The position numbers and the translations under genes were made by a program. The notes below the pieces were generated by a model. The model did not search any database. It was not told where the DNA came from and saw nothing but the letters and a program-made list of their open reading frames with translations. A stretch of 64,000 bases of DNA from Paraspadella gotoi. Its lineage: Eukaryota; Chaetognatha. The stretch is from positions 6,281,074-6,345,073 of the forward strand of contig JBJCIZ010000239.1 of assembly GCA_051294375.1 (NCBI GenBank), read 5' to 3'. Shown in pieces: positions 1 to 12,700 of this stretch. Every line of letters begins with the position of its first letter. Within the stretch, counting starts at the first letter, position 1.

Positions 1-730
1 CTCTCTCTCTCTCTATTTTCGTTCTTTATCGGTTCCATCGTCGTCGACCGAACGACTAAAAAAATGTCGCCTTTTTCGGAACCCTTTTCTTCAACAAAAA
101 AAAAANNNNNNNNNNNNNNNNNNNNNNNNNNNNNNNNNNNNNNNNNNNNNNNNNNNNNNNNNNNNNNNNNNNNNNNNNNNNNNNNNNNNNNNNNNNNNNN
201 NNNNNNNNNNNNNNNNNNNNNNNNNNNNNNNNNNNNNNNNNNNNNNNNNNNNNNNNNNNNNNNNNNNNNNNNNNNNNNNNNNNNNNNNNNNNNNNNNNNN
301 NNNNNNNNNNNNNNNNNNNNNNNNNNNNNNNNNNNNNNNNNNNNNNNNNNNNNNNNNNNNNNNNNNNNNNNNNNNNNNNNNNNNNNNNNNNNNNNNNNNN
401 NNNNNNNNATAATTCCAGCCCCTAATTTATAATTTAACTTTCATAGTTGTCATATTCCTTCTAATTAGCAAGAAAACAAAAAGGGGGTACTTTTCCNNNN
501 NNNNNNNNNNNNNNNNNNNNNNNNNNNNNNNNNNNNNNNNNNNNNNNNNNNNNNNNNNNNNNNNNNNNNNNNNNNNNNNNNNNNNNNNNNNNNNNNNNNN
601 NNNNNNNNNNNNNNNNNNNNNNNNNNNNNNNNNNNNNNNNNNNNNNNNNNNNNNNNNNNNNNNNNNNNNNNNNNNNNNNNNNNNNNNNNNNNNNNNNNNN
701 NNNNNTTCATTTAGCAATTAATTAATTTGT
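1..730. other. Low-complexity left end with two assembly gaps
   Basis: CT microsatellite at the very start, then N gaps at about 106-408 and 497-705 separated by short AT-rich sequence. No gene can be supported here. Confidence 0.9.
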
Positions 731-732
731 TA

Positions 733-1800
733 TTATTGTTTCTTTTTAACGACTTTCTCTGAATACAAAACAAAACGATCCCCAGTTTCTTTATCGCCGA
801 GCTTATCTCCCCGCGACTTGGACGTTTCCAGTTTCTGTTTTCTTTCTCTCGAACCTAGTTTGTTTGGTTTGTTTTTTTTTTTTCTTTCCAGAATATAAAT
901 CAGGACAACCCATTCACAACAACAATACAAACTCGTCCATGTCCCACGGACCTTCCGCGGTCGCGAGTAAACGTATTCCGGCATGGTCGAGCTATTTTTA
1001 ATCAATAAACCCCCGAACCAAAATTAACTCACGCCCCCCATTTTCAAACTCCCCCCCCCAAGCAAAAAAAAAACAAACAAAAAACCCTAAAGGAATGCGG
1101 TCATATCCGTCTTTCAAGCGAATCCACATATTCGTTATATGAGTCAAAAATGAGATTTGGACGGGAAACGATCCGTTAGTAATTCTTTTTTTCTTTTTTT
1201 TCTTTTTTTTTGTGACTCGGGCGTTTGTTAAGATTTGAGTCACGCATCCCATAATTACGAGGAGAGTCGTTCGGGCAGCGGGACAGAAAAAGAGAACAGA
1301 GAGAGAGAGAGAGATGGAGATTATTACTAGCTTTGCTTTTTTTTCACATTCTAATTTAGTTTTGTTTCCTTGTTTTTTTGTTTTTTAACTTATGTGTTTT
1401 TATATTCTACATCGCGGCGTTGCTTCTAATTTATCGACGTTTTATATTTAATTTACGATGATTCAATTTATCATACTAAACTAAACTAAACCTATAAGTT
1501 GCCAGTATCTTTAAAAAAAACTTGGTTGTATTTCTTCCGAGTTTGAACACGACACCCTCTCAATGCAATACCACTCGGTCAAAGACGCCAACCGCATCAA
1601 TCGTAGTTGCAATTGGTCCATTCCCCCAACACAGAACTCTTCCATCAGGCTAGACGGTCGTAGGATGGCGGATCGGAGCGCTGTTCCTTGTAATCGGGAG
1701 GCGAGTGAATCTCGCCCACTAGAGTAGGCTCCTCCATCAGAACGGAGAAAGACTGGGTGCCGTTGTCGCGGGGACGAGCCCTGATCAGAGTGGAGGGAAG
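733..1800. other. Non-coding AT-rich stretch, no gene seen
   Basis: Reading frames here are short, interrupted by A/T homopolymers and without splice-phase partners. A GC-richer segment at about 1,640-1,800 may be an unrecognised dispersed repeat, but I found no second copy in the window. Confidence 0.6.
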
Positions 1801-1806
1801 GGGGTG

Positions 1807-1996
1807 CACTATAAGAGCTTAGTAGGGTGTATGACGGAAAATATCACAGGGCCTCGCTCTCGAGCCAGAACGACTACACTATAAGAGCTTAGTAGGATGG
1901 ATAACAGAAAATATCACAGGGCCTCACTATCAAGCCAGAACTACTACAATATAAGAGCTTAGTAGAGTGAATGACGGAAAATATCACACGGCCTCG
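1807..1996. repeat. 70-bp tandem repeat, about 2.7 copies
   Basis: Units begin at 1,807, 1,877 and 1,947, exactly 70 bp apart, each starting with CACTATAAGAGCTTAGTAG or a one-base variant and continuing to GGAAAATATCACA-GGCCTC. Units differ by a few substitutions and no indels. No coding role is visible. Confidence 0.9.
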
Positions 1997-2099
1997 GGGT
2001 CATGTGGGGTTCATAATTTAATGATGTATTTTGATGCTTGTGTGGAGTACAATATGGCATTCCCTGATGTAATTATTTAGGGAGGGTTCATTCTCTCTG

Positions 2100-2270
2100 G
2101 GAATTCATAAACTAGACTGGGCAAAAATCTTGATTAAAAGCAAATTACAACAAAAACTTTAATTGAACGATTATCAAATAGTTTGCCTAACAAGGTGAAA
2201 TCCTTTTCATCAAGTTACGTTGAGCTCGGCGCCTGTCCAAAGTCAGAAGCAAGATTTAAGGACTGAATGG
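2100..2270. repeat. Probable copy of dispersed repeat B
   Basis: Contains TCTTGATTAAAAGC and GCCTGTCCAAAGTCAG, motifs that recur in the same order on one strand or the other at 8,330-8,520 and 51,350-51,480. Divergent and without coding capacity. Confidence 0.4.
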
Positions 2271-2497
2271 GTGATTTCACATTGGTTGTGTTAATTTTAT
2301 ACAATAATAACTTTCTGAGCTTTCCGATTTGTTATTAAAGAGCAACAATGACCTCGGTATCGGCGGTTGAGCTGCCGTTTCCATGGGTCGCGCGTTCCGA
2401 TTTTTGCATTGCTGCCAGACGCTGGGTCAGGTTCGGTACATGACACCGATAAAGAATAGGCCAACCAAAGATTATTGGAAACAAGAAAAAAATTTAC

Positions 2498-2897
2498 CTG
2501 AGACAAATGATAATGTGAAAAACAACCATCATCGCAGCGATGCAGGTCACCAGAGTGTAGGTAGATGTTTTCAGCTTTCCGATGTTCTGTCCTTTGAAAT
2601 TGAAGAGTGTTTAAAGTTATTATTAAAAATAAATAGTCTCTCAGAGACAGGATTCTGAAATGATTCTGATTTGAGATATGATACAACTTGGCAAACAAAA
2701 ATTAATGAAAAGCTAAGTAGGAAAGAAACGTTAATTCTAAACTATAAGCATAAGAATCTTCATTATTTTTACTTACTTTCTGAGTGAATGCTGCACATAT
2801 AAATAGCCAGATTATATTTACAATAAATGAACAAAAAATTAATTCTCTTCCCGTCGCTCACTTTGTAGTTTCTTTCCGTAAAGATCCATTTTCTTCT
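2498..2897 (-). CDS. Possible exons of an unidentified membrane protein (minus strand)
   Basis: On the minus strand, an exon at 2,591-2,498 reads QNIGKLKTSTYTLVTC then a hydrophobic stretch IAAMMVVFHIIICL typical of one membrane helix. It has an AG acceptor (TTTCAAAG) and a GTAAAT donor. An upstream candidate exon at about 2,897-2,777 ends with a GTAAGT donor in phase 1, which matches the phase of the downstream exon. The 3' end is unresolved: one frame continues as IIFGWPILYRC and stops near 2,342. I do not recognise the family and the upstream exon is AT-rich, so this is tentative. Confidence 0.3.
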
Positions 2898-3094
2898 TCA
2901 AATCTATGTTTAGAAAAAAAGGATTAGATTTTTTTATATTTTATCCCCACCAATTCTAGTTATTCTCGCTCAGTTTAACCTTCCTTTGACACGAAATTAG
3001 CCTCCCTCTTGGCGACCTTGGAGCCTCGTTTCCAGAACTCATTGCCCTTTTGTTGAGATTCGCGTTTCCCGCTGACGTCGGTCCATCCGATCGG

Positions 3095-3251
3095 CGCGAT
3101 TGGTCCGTCGCTCACGATCCCGCCGTTCCTGATTGGCTCTTTTTCGTTTTCAGCGCTGCGTCGATCCAATGAAAGATCGTCGCGACCTTTAAACTGGTTT
3201 TGGCCAAAAACCTACAAAAAAAAACAAAAGGGCGTGTCTCGTATTGAAATT

Positions 3252-3297
<46 letters not shown>

Positions 3298-3400
3298 TGG
3301 ATCAAGTCGTGGGCGAAATATTGTGGTTGTTGTCGTCGTTTGGAACATCGCTGACATTCCATTTTTCTCAGCGCTTACCTCCGACACGCTGATTGGCTCA
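3095..3400 (-). promoter_or_regulatory. Cluster of three CCAAT boxes (minus orientation)
   Basis: ATTGG, i.e. CCAAT on the minus strand, occurs at 3,099-3,103, 3,132-3,136 and 3,392-3,396, each in a CCAATC context; the first two are 33 bp apart, a spacing common for NF-Y sites. The segment is GC-richer than its surroundings and lies just upstream of the possible minus-strand gene. A promoter is an inference. Confidence 0.35.
3252..3294. repeat. Poly(T) run of about 40 bases
   Basis: Uninterrupted T run; a homopolymer of this length is likely mis-sized in the assembly. Confidence 0.9.
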
Positions 3401-3499
3401 ATCCAGAGAGATAATAATAAAGCCAGATGTAGTTGTAAACAAACTGACGATAAGAGGGTCATGATTAAACACGAAAATATAAAATTTAAATTAAAAAAA

Positions 3500-3684
3500 A
3501 TAAAAACTTAATAAAAAAAAAAGGAACGGAGTTATTTTAAAGATAATTTTCACGATAAGAAACTAAAACGAATACATTTTATTTGTTCTTTTTTAGAAGG
3601 AAGTTAATCTTGTCTTGTCGATCTGTTATGACCTAATTTTAACTTTTTTTGGCGGAAATCAAAGATTTTCTTAAAATGATGATG

Positions 3685-3732
<48 letters not shown>

Positions 3733-4757
3733 ATCGGTCGAATCTCGCGCGACTTTTGTTCTCCCAGTTCCTTTTTTTAAACTCGTAAAAATGACTTTTT
3801 TTCCCTCATTCATCGCAATGACAGAGTGCGAGAAAGAGTGAAGAGAATAATTCATTTACCACCGAGAACGTGTGTAACGATCAAAAATCGCCAAGGTCGT
3901 TACACCAACGCATTTTTTTATTCTTTGGTTGTGCGCGAACCCATATATTCATTGTTTCGTCTCGCTCTCCTTGATTCCTTTTTCTTTTTCTTTTTTTTTT
4001 TCGTTGTTAAGCTTCGTTTTTTTCCCTCTTTCTTCTTCTTCTTCCTCCTCTTCTTCTTCCTATTCCTCTTCCTCCTTCCTTATTTTCTCTTTCAACTTTA
4101 ATGACAAAAAAGAAAAAGAAAAAAANNNNNNNNNNNNNNNNNNNNNNNNNNNNNNNNNNNNNNNNNNNNNNNNNNNNNNNNNNNNNNNNNNNNNNNNNNN
4201 NNNNNNNNNNNNNNNNNNNNNNNNNNNNNNNNNNNNNNNNNNNNNNNNNNNNNNNNNNNNNNNNNNNNNNNNNNNNNNNNNNNNNNNNNNNNNNNNNNNN
4301 NNNNNNNNNNNNNNNNNNNNNNNNNNNNNNNNNNNNNNNNNNNNNNNNNNNNNNNNNNNNNNNNNNNNNNNNNNNNNNNNNNNNNNNNNNNNNNNNNNNN
4401 NNNNNNNNNNNNNNNNNNNNNNNNNNNNGGGTTCCAGCTCTCGAACTCTTCACGTCTCACTCTCGTTCCATTCTGTTCAATTCTAAATTCCGACCTCCGT
4501 TTCTACTCTGGACCCAAATTCGCAAATTTATCTTTTTGATATGTTTATTTTAAAATATTATAATTATGAGCAATTCGATTTTTTAAAAAAACAAACAACG
4601 TTCGTAAAAAAAAACCAAAACCAAGAAAAACCCGTTTTCGCTGTACGACGTAACAGTCATGTTTTTGATTTGATAAGATAATAATGAAACGAAAACAAGT
4701 ATTGATAAATATTAAGTAATTATAAATAAATATCATTTTGTTCTCCGCTTTCCCTCA
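3500..4757. other. Non-coding stretch with CT tract and gap
   Basis: A (CT)n tract at about 3,692-3,730, a T/C-rich tract at 3,980-4,090 and an N gap at 4,126-4,428. The Ser/Phe-rich frames across these tracts are microsatellite translations. Upstream TET exons may lie in or beyond the gap. Confidence 0.7.
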
Positions 4758-4758
4758 G

Positions 4759-5488
4759 ACGCAAGAATCGCCGGCCGTCGAATCTTCCACCCCACTCCTC
4801 AACAACAACAACAACAACAACAACAAACAGCAAAATTCGACGATCAATAGAAACGAAAAAAGAGGAAAAATTTCTACGTCAAATCAGCGAGGAAAACATC
4901 GTCGTCGCCGGTGAAGGAGGCAGCGACGATCGCCCCACGAAACAGGGCGACGGCGAAGACGACTTCGCTCTCGACGTGGAGCGAGGCGACGACGAAACAT
5001 CGGCGCCGATCGACGCTACACTTTTCAAGGTCTCCTGCGTAACTGCTTCCTCACGGCCACGCCCACTTTGAACGCTCAGCTACGACATCCGGGCTTGACG
5101 CAGCACCGCCCGCCCGGCCGCCGCAGCCGCGAGCGTAGAACCTGACGTTGGTGAGTTTGAGAACGATGTTCTGTATCTTTTCGGTAAAATTTGACATGTA
5201 TAATGACATTATGAAAATGCTACCACAGTTATGACACGATGATGACACAATGATAACGCAAAACGATAGCGAAGAAGTTTTCAAAGGAATAGTATTGAAT
5301 CTTTATACATAAGCATTAAACCTACATTTATATCTTTAAGCCAATTTAAACTTACTTTTCCAGCGTCTACAGGCGATGCATCCGCCGCTGCATCCGCCGC
5401 GCCGCCGCCGCCGCTGTGCTTACGAAGTCACCGATCGGACGCGTAGAAAGTTTTGAAAATTCTTCTTCGGACGAGGATGACGATGATG
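4759..5488 (+). CDS. TET: TET N-terminal exons 1-2 (4,759-5,029; 5,364-5,488)
   Basis: Exon 1 follows a CCCTCAG acceptor and reads [14 protein letters not shown], an Asn run, then, after a one-base shift in an A-rich run near 4,855, [20 protein letters not shown] and an acidic stretch ending DATLFK at a GTCTCC donor. Exon 2 reads [11 protein letters not shown], an Arg run, [13 protein letters not shown] and, if one T of a TTTT run is removed, [11 protein letters not shown] in frame, ending in phase 1. Neither matches a known domain. Two homopolymer corrections are needed, so exact frames are inferred. Confidence 0.55.
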
Positions 5489-5577
5489 GTAAAAGGAGGA
5501 TGTGGTCTGTCTCTCTCTTTCTCTCTCTCTCTTCTCTTCTCTCTCTCTTCTTCTCTCTTCTCTCTTCTTTCTCTCTC

Positions 5578-5626
<49 letters not shown>

Positions 5627-5907
5627 CTTCTCTATCTCTCGTCTCTCTCTCTCTCTCTCTTCTATCTCTTCTCTCTATCTCTCTCTCTTCTCTCTCTCTC
5701 TCTCTCTCTCTTCTCTTTCTCTCTCTTCTCTCCTCTCTCTCTCTCTTCTTCCTCTCTCTCCGATTCTCTCTCTCTCCTCCCTCCTCTCCTCTTCTATCTC
5801 TCCTTCATTCTCCTCTCTCTCTCTCTCTCTCTCTTCTCTCTTCTCTATCTCTCTCTCTCTCTCTCTGTCTATCTCTCTTCTATCTCTCTCTCTCTCTCTC
5901 TCTCCTT

Positions 5908-5963
<56 letters not shown>

Positions 5964-8900
5964 CTCTCTCTCCTCATCTCTCTTCTCTCTATCTCTCCTT
6001 CATTCTCTCTCTCACTCAATATCTCTTTCCAAGATGGCGTCGATTCCACGACCGACGAAGACTCGCGGTCGCCTTTTTCTTCGGACGCGACGCTGACCGT
6101 AACCTTTGCTACGTCGGAGGCCACTCCCCTTGCCACGTCCACTGCCACGTCCATTGCCACGCCAATAGCCACGCCTCTTGCCGGTCAAAATATACAGCGA
6201 ATCGTGGCCAGTGGCGACGGCGTATCGGTCAGCACTATCGTTGCCGGTCGATCAGGTTCGATTGATTTATTGATCGATTTGTCTGATTTATAAACGGTTC
6301 ATTTGATTGCTCGATTGGTGGATCGATCAATTTATTTTTCCATTGTTAGAAATATCAATCAATTCAGTGTTCTTTAAATTATTGATTGATATGATTTTTT
6401 TAACGATTGATTAGTTGATTTATTGATGTATAGAATTGTTTGTTCGATTTGTTGATTGATTTTCCGATTGATTTCACCCTTTAACTTACCCCCTCATCCG
6501 CCCCCGTTAAATGTCAGCCCATAGTCCCACCCTCCTGTCCCACGCCCCGCTCTCTCAACCCAATCCCCACCCCCACCCTAACCTCCATCGTCCCTCCACA
6601 AAATCCCGCCTTCTCGCTTCTCTCCTTCGCAACGACATCGACGCTTCGGACCCGGAGGGAAGCGTCCGCCATCTGCTCGGACGCGATAACAAAGCGTCCG
6701 ACTCGGTACAAAGCGTTCGCCGACTCCTCGGACCTGACATCAATGCTTCCGACATCAATGACATCAATGACATCAATGACATCAATGACATCAATGACAT
6801 CAATGACATCAATGACATCAATGCTTCCGACTCGGAGAAAAGCGTCCGCCATCTCCTAGGAGGCAATGTCAACTCTTCCGACCAAGTGAAGAGCGTTCGG
6901 CGTCTTCTCGAATGTAACAACGACTCCTCTGCCCCGAAGAAAAACGTCCAACATCTCCCCAGACATCCCGTTGACGCTTCCCACCCAGTAAAAACCGTTC
7001 GGCGTTTCCTCGGCTGCGAACAACTCATCGTAGTCGACGAAGAAGACGACGATAAATTTGCCAAAACAAAGAGGACAAAACTCGACAACAACAACGAACC
7101 CGACTGCCTGAATCTCAACGATTCATCGGTTCCCGAAAAGAAACCCTCGGTCCAACGCGTCCTTAGCCCGGCGCTTCCGGCGCTTTCGGCGCTTCCGGGT
7201 TTCCTCGATCGGCGTGAGAATCGCGACGTCGTCGTCGTCGTCGCCCCAGTCGGCGTTGTCACTCCCTCGACGACGACGATTCGGACGACTAATGCGTCTC
7301 CGGCGTCGCCGATCTTCGCTCCGGCTTTTATCTCGGCGCCGGATTTTATCGACGCCGCTCTGAGTTCGACGACGACGCCGGCGGAAAACGAGTGAGAAAA
7401 GAATTTTTTTTATAAGTCTTTAGCTAAAACACAAATTGTTTGGAAAAGTAAATCTTTATTAAACCTTATTAAAGTGTCATTCAAATATTTAAAAAAAACC
7501 CAATTAAAATTGTGCAAATGATATTAAAGAACTCATTTAAAATGAAAAACCAGCCTCGTTTCCAACATCATTTGCATATAAATTTCGATCCTTCAAAGAT
7601 CTCGTTCGTCTACCGTCAACTCTTCATCGTCTTCTTCGTCGCCCAATTCGTCGTCGACGTCGTCGTCCCCGGCCCAATCTCTCGACGGCGACCGCCTTCA
7701 AGGGTTGAAGCGCTCCATCCTCAAGTGCGTCGCGAGTCGCGGAGAGGCTCCGTCGAAGCCGCTCGTCGCTCGGCGGCCGAAGGACCCGTCGACGAGCCGT
7801 TCCGGGGAAGCGGAGGCCGCCGCGCCGAAGAAGAGTCGAGGTGAGATTGCGTGGGCGATTGTGGTGAATGTGGTCGGACTTGGTGAGTGGGTAGATGTGA
7901 TGAGTTGATGGATGTGACGAGTGGGTGAATGTGATAAGTGGGTGGATTTTGCTCCTTCCATCGCGGGTCGTTAAACAGAAGTTTATTAGACATGTGGTAA
8001 TAGACGCGCTACAGTTGGGCTAAGACGACTAATCCGTAACTTCTATAACCCCTCTAGCGCCATGAAACGGGTCCCTGGGCTTGGAACAGGCTTGAGGTTT
8101 TGCCGCACGCCCAAAGGCGGCCTTACGGCCGTCCTCACGCTTCCCGCAGGGTAGGTACGGGTTGGGATTGAACCCGGTACTTCGTGGTCAAGAGCTGCTG
8201 GCTTTACTCAATGAGTCCACGGACTGAAGGTGTCATGCTTTTAGGCGGGGGTGAACCTCGCAATGCCCGACTACAGACCATTTACTTTTCGCGAAATTTT
8301 AATTCCAGGAATGAATATTGATTAATTGGTACAACCAATATAAAATTATCCATTCATTTAATAATAAAGCTATCTTCTGCCCTGACTTTGGACAGGCTTT
8401 GGTGTTTAAGGCCTCATCACTCTTACAAGATAATGACATAAGCAGGTCCCTGAGCTTTCAATCAAGACTCTCTAACAGTCCCGTTTTATTCATAATAATA
8501 ATATATAATATTTACCCATATTTAAACCAAAAAAAAAAAGGCTCTGTTACGAACAACTTAGAACTCTAACGATTATCCCGCCCTCCCCCCAACGCCCCCT
8601 CTCTCCCGCTTCTCCAGCCTTTCCCAAGCAGGACGGACGAGACCGATCCTCCAAGGCCGACATGTCGTCCGTCCCTTTCCAAAACGTTCAACTGCCGTCG
8701 GCCGTCGCTGCCCACGTCCGCTCGGCGAAGACCGAATTCCGTTCGTCCGACGTGGATTTTCAAACGACCCAGGTTTTGATTTTTTGATTTTTGTTTTGAT
8801 ATTGATTGATTGGTTTGATTAATTGATTAATGTTGATTTATTGATTTATTTTCTCATTGATCGATCAATTGATTTTATTAATTTGTTAATTGTTTGAATG

Positions 8901-9154
8901 TCTTCATTAATTAGTTGATTGAGTCATTGTGATTGTGATTGATTGATTGATTTATTGATTGATCGATTAATATTGATTTTATTTATTTATTATTTTATTT
9001 TTTTATTTAGTTATTTATTTATTTAGTTATTTATTTCATTTGACTTTATTGATTGATTTGACTTGATTGGTTGATTTGCCTTGATTTATAAATTGATGTC
9101 GACCTAGATCAATCGTAGGGCGATTTTTTAAATTCACTTTATCCCCCTGTCCCT

Positions 9155-9208
<54 letters not shown>

Positions 9209-9679
9209 ACCCGACTCCATGATGACTCCCCCTCATTCTCAAACCCTCGCGGACGAGCTACTCGACGATCTCCCTTCCTCCACCTCCTCTTTCTCCAACT
9301 CCTTCGTGGACGAAGCCCTGGGGGCGCTGCCACCACCGCAGGCGCAGCCGACGACGGCCAAGGCGGCGGCGACGTCGGCGGTGATCGTGACGGCTGCGGA
9401 CCAGAGTTCGTCGACGAGCCATTCCAACAACCTCGACGACGTCTGCTCCTCCATCGCCGACTTTGACGCCAGCGTCTTCGGCCCCGGAAGTTGGAACGAG
9501 ACTCAAGGCGAGATTATTTTTCTATTTTTGTCTCTTTCTCTCTTTCTTTCTCTTTTGTTTCTTCCTTTCTTTTTTTCTTTTGTTTCTTTCTTTCTTGTTT
9601 TTCTCTCTTTATTTTTTTCTTTTGTTTCTTTCTTTCTCTTTTCTTTTTTTCTATATCGCACTCACTCCATCTCTCTATC

Positions 9680-9719
<40 letters not shown>

Positions 9720-12700
9720 TTTTTCTTTCCCGCACTCTAATTAATTTCCCCCCCTTTTATTCAGATAGCGGATCATCCTCGGGCTACTTTTCTCACAATA
9801 CGGCCTCTTCCATGTCAACTTCTTCCATGTCCGCCTCTTCCATGTCAGCCGGTGACTTTCTCCAAGGTCAGCATGGCTTCTCCATGCCCGGCTTTGCTGG
9901 AGAACCTCAGATGCAAGGTGAGTTTGCTGTCGCAAAAGTTAATCTTGTCATGAAATCAATATTCTGTATTTAAATTACAAATTANNNNNNNNNNNNNNNN
10001 NNNNNNNNNAAATAATAATTATTTAAAAATCATTAAAATATATCGTCTTAGTTCGATTTACCTGTATTTAAAATTGACAAATTAAATAACCCTATCTTCT
10101 TAATCCGTCTTTAAAACCAATCATTAAATCAATTTTGCGCTCTCTTTTGTCCTTCTCTTCTTTTCTCTGTTTATTCTCTTTCTTCTCTTGCCTTTACCAC
10201 AAAAATAATTTTCAAAGTTCACTTAACGCTGATAAAGGCTTTGAAATGAAGCCGAACATGTCTCTATTTACAATAAAATAAAATCGTTGTTCAAAACTAA
10301 ACTCAAAAAACGATGTCTCTAATGCGTCACCAAACACCGAAAAAATAGAATAGGAATTTATATTCGACAATCATATTTTCTGTAATTGAAATATTTATAT
10401 ATATTACAATGGACAAGGTTGTCGTTTGATATGAATTTGGTCAGCTTTTTCAATTGGCATTCAATTATCTAATTAATCCCTTTAGTTTTAATATCGGATA
10501 TATAATAAAGTAAATTTTTACTTCTCACAACATCGGAACAACAAAAGTCCGGCTGTTTATAAAAATCGGTACGAGGGAATTATTTTTTGACAAAATATTC
10601 AATTCGCATTGTTCTCGGCAACAATTCGTTATAAATTATCGATTCTGTTACGCCAAATGAGTTGCATTCATGTATCTCATCCCCCCCAAACGCCCGAATT
10701 TCCCCCCCTTCCCGTTATCGCCTCCATGCCCCCCGGAATTCATGGAGGAATCCTTTACCGCAAGCTTACGAACTATGCGGACTGTTACCACCTTACTCGT
10801 CGCGCGCGCTGGAGCGCGGTCGAGCCGCAGAGCGCGGTCGGAGACTTTACCCGCCGGCCGGATGTCGGCTCGCAAGATGATGCGAGACCAAGCCCACTCC
10901 ATAGAATGGCGTTCGTCGCCGATGTCGGCCGGGCGCCTTTCGTCAGCCGACGGCGAGCGTTCTTTCGGGAATTCGAATAACGCGCCAATGCAGCCCGGGT
11001 GGAGTGCGTTGGTTGTGGAAGGGGGATGAGAGCAGAGGAAAAGAAAGAAAGATGAAATAAAAGATTAAGAAAGAAAAAAAAGTAAGGAGAAAGAATGAAA
11101 GACGATTTCTCACTATCTCTCTCTCTCTTCTGCATTTTTCTTTTTCGTTCTTTCTAACTTTATGATTTTCGGTTTTATTTCAAAATGTTATTTCTCTTTT
11201 CGGCTACTTGGTTTTAGGCGAATTAATTTTTCCAATTTTCGTTTATATATTAAATGTGAAACAACAATTTAACGGAACAATATGATCTTTCGAAATCGTT
11301 AGTTTATCTGGTTATATGTTGCGATAGTCCATTCAGAATTTTTATCCCGATACAATCATACATCCGTAAGAAAGTTCTTTCCTCCCTAAACTTAACTTGT
11401 TATAATACATTTAAATTATAATTTTTAGCATATTAAAACAGATTAATCTCTACCATCCCACCCCAGTGATGTACGGGCCCCCGTTCTCAGTATCCCGGCC
11501 ACTTCGTGCGGCATGTGTCCCCCCCGGTTCTCCTGTCTCGCGGTGATGTCCTCTCCCATGCCTTTCCGGGCATGTCTCCACTCCGTTCCTGACCTCCTTC
11601 CGCCATGTCGCCCAACGCCTTCCTTCCCGGCGTATTTCGCCCCGGCGCTCGGAATGTCCAGACGTCGTTGACGCCGGAATCGGTCGGCGCCGCTGCCGCT
11701 GCTGCCGCTATCCCGCGGACGCAGAGCCAAGTTCCGCGGGGTTATTTCTCGCCGCGCGCCTCCGCCGCTGGCAAGCCGTCGGAACCTTCCGGCTTCAATG
11801 TCCCTCCTCTCTACGCCGCTTCGTTGAGTTTTAAGAGGAATAGGTCATTCAGAAGTTTTGAGCAATAAAAAAGATGAAGAATTCAACGAAGCGGACACTA
11901 AGGCTTGGTCACAACTAATGTGACCCGAAATGGGGTTGATTAAAGGCGCCAAGGATGGACTTAAGACTACAATCCGTATCTTTCTGTTGCCCCCTCAGCA
12001 GCAATGGAAGCGGTACTTTGGCTTGGAATTCAGGGCAGCTTGACGGCCTGTTCGCCCTCTTCCCCCCAGATCCCGGTACCTGAGAGAGAGTTCATGAGCT
12101 TGATGGCTTTACGTCAATGAAGCCACCGGTCGACTAACTTAAGATTTCGAATGTTTTATAGGGTTGAAACTTGGCATAATTGGTAAATTTGAAATGCTTC
12201 AAATTTGTCATTATAAATAACCGACAATCCATATAATTTTTTTAAAAATGAAAAATGGGAGAGAATGAAATGAAAATTCCTGCAAAAAAATTTTTCTTTA
12301 CAGTTTCCTCGTCATCCATCATCAACAACAACAACAACAACAACAACAACAAAGGATCAGGAACCAGAGCAACAGCAATCGATATGCTTACAAAACAGAC
12401 GCCCTCAAGCCGCGTGCTACTCCGCAGTTTTCGCAAAGTTTAACTAAGAAGATATATAATTAATGTGAATTATATATTATTGAGTTAGTATTATTATTAT
12501 TATTATTATTATTATTTATTATTATTATTTATTATTATCCTCTCTGGATTGGTCAATCAGAATAAAGACGAAGAGAGCAAGAGAGCAACAAGCCCTTGAT
12601 AATCCATTCTCTGCGTTGTATTAAGATTATTGCTAAAAAATTTTAAAAAAAAACATAAAGATAAGAGTGAGATTTAACATGAGAAAAACGCAAGAAAGGC

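Noticed and set aside
5416-6293. Long Leu/Ser-rich open frames on the plus strand
   Set aside because: Translations of the CT microsatellite in TET intron 2; splice phases place only the flanks in exons.
6511-6513. ATG as start of a separate gene MSAHSP...
   Set aside because: It overlaps the ATGTCAG acceptor; exon 3 joins at 6,518 in matching phase, and the TGA at 7,393 is inside a GTGAGA donor.
9514-9744. Phe/Ser and Lys/Glu-rich frames
   Set aside because: CTTT/CT tract of TET intron 7.
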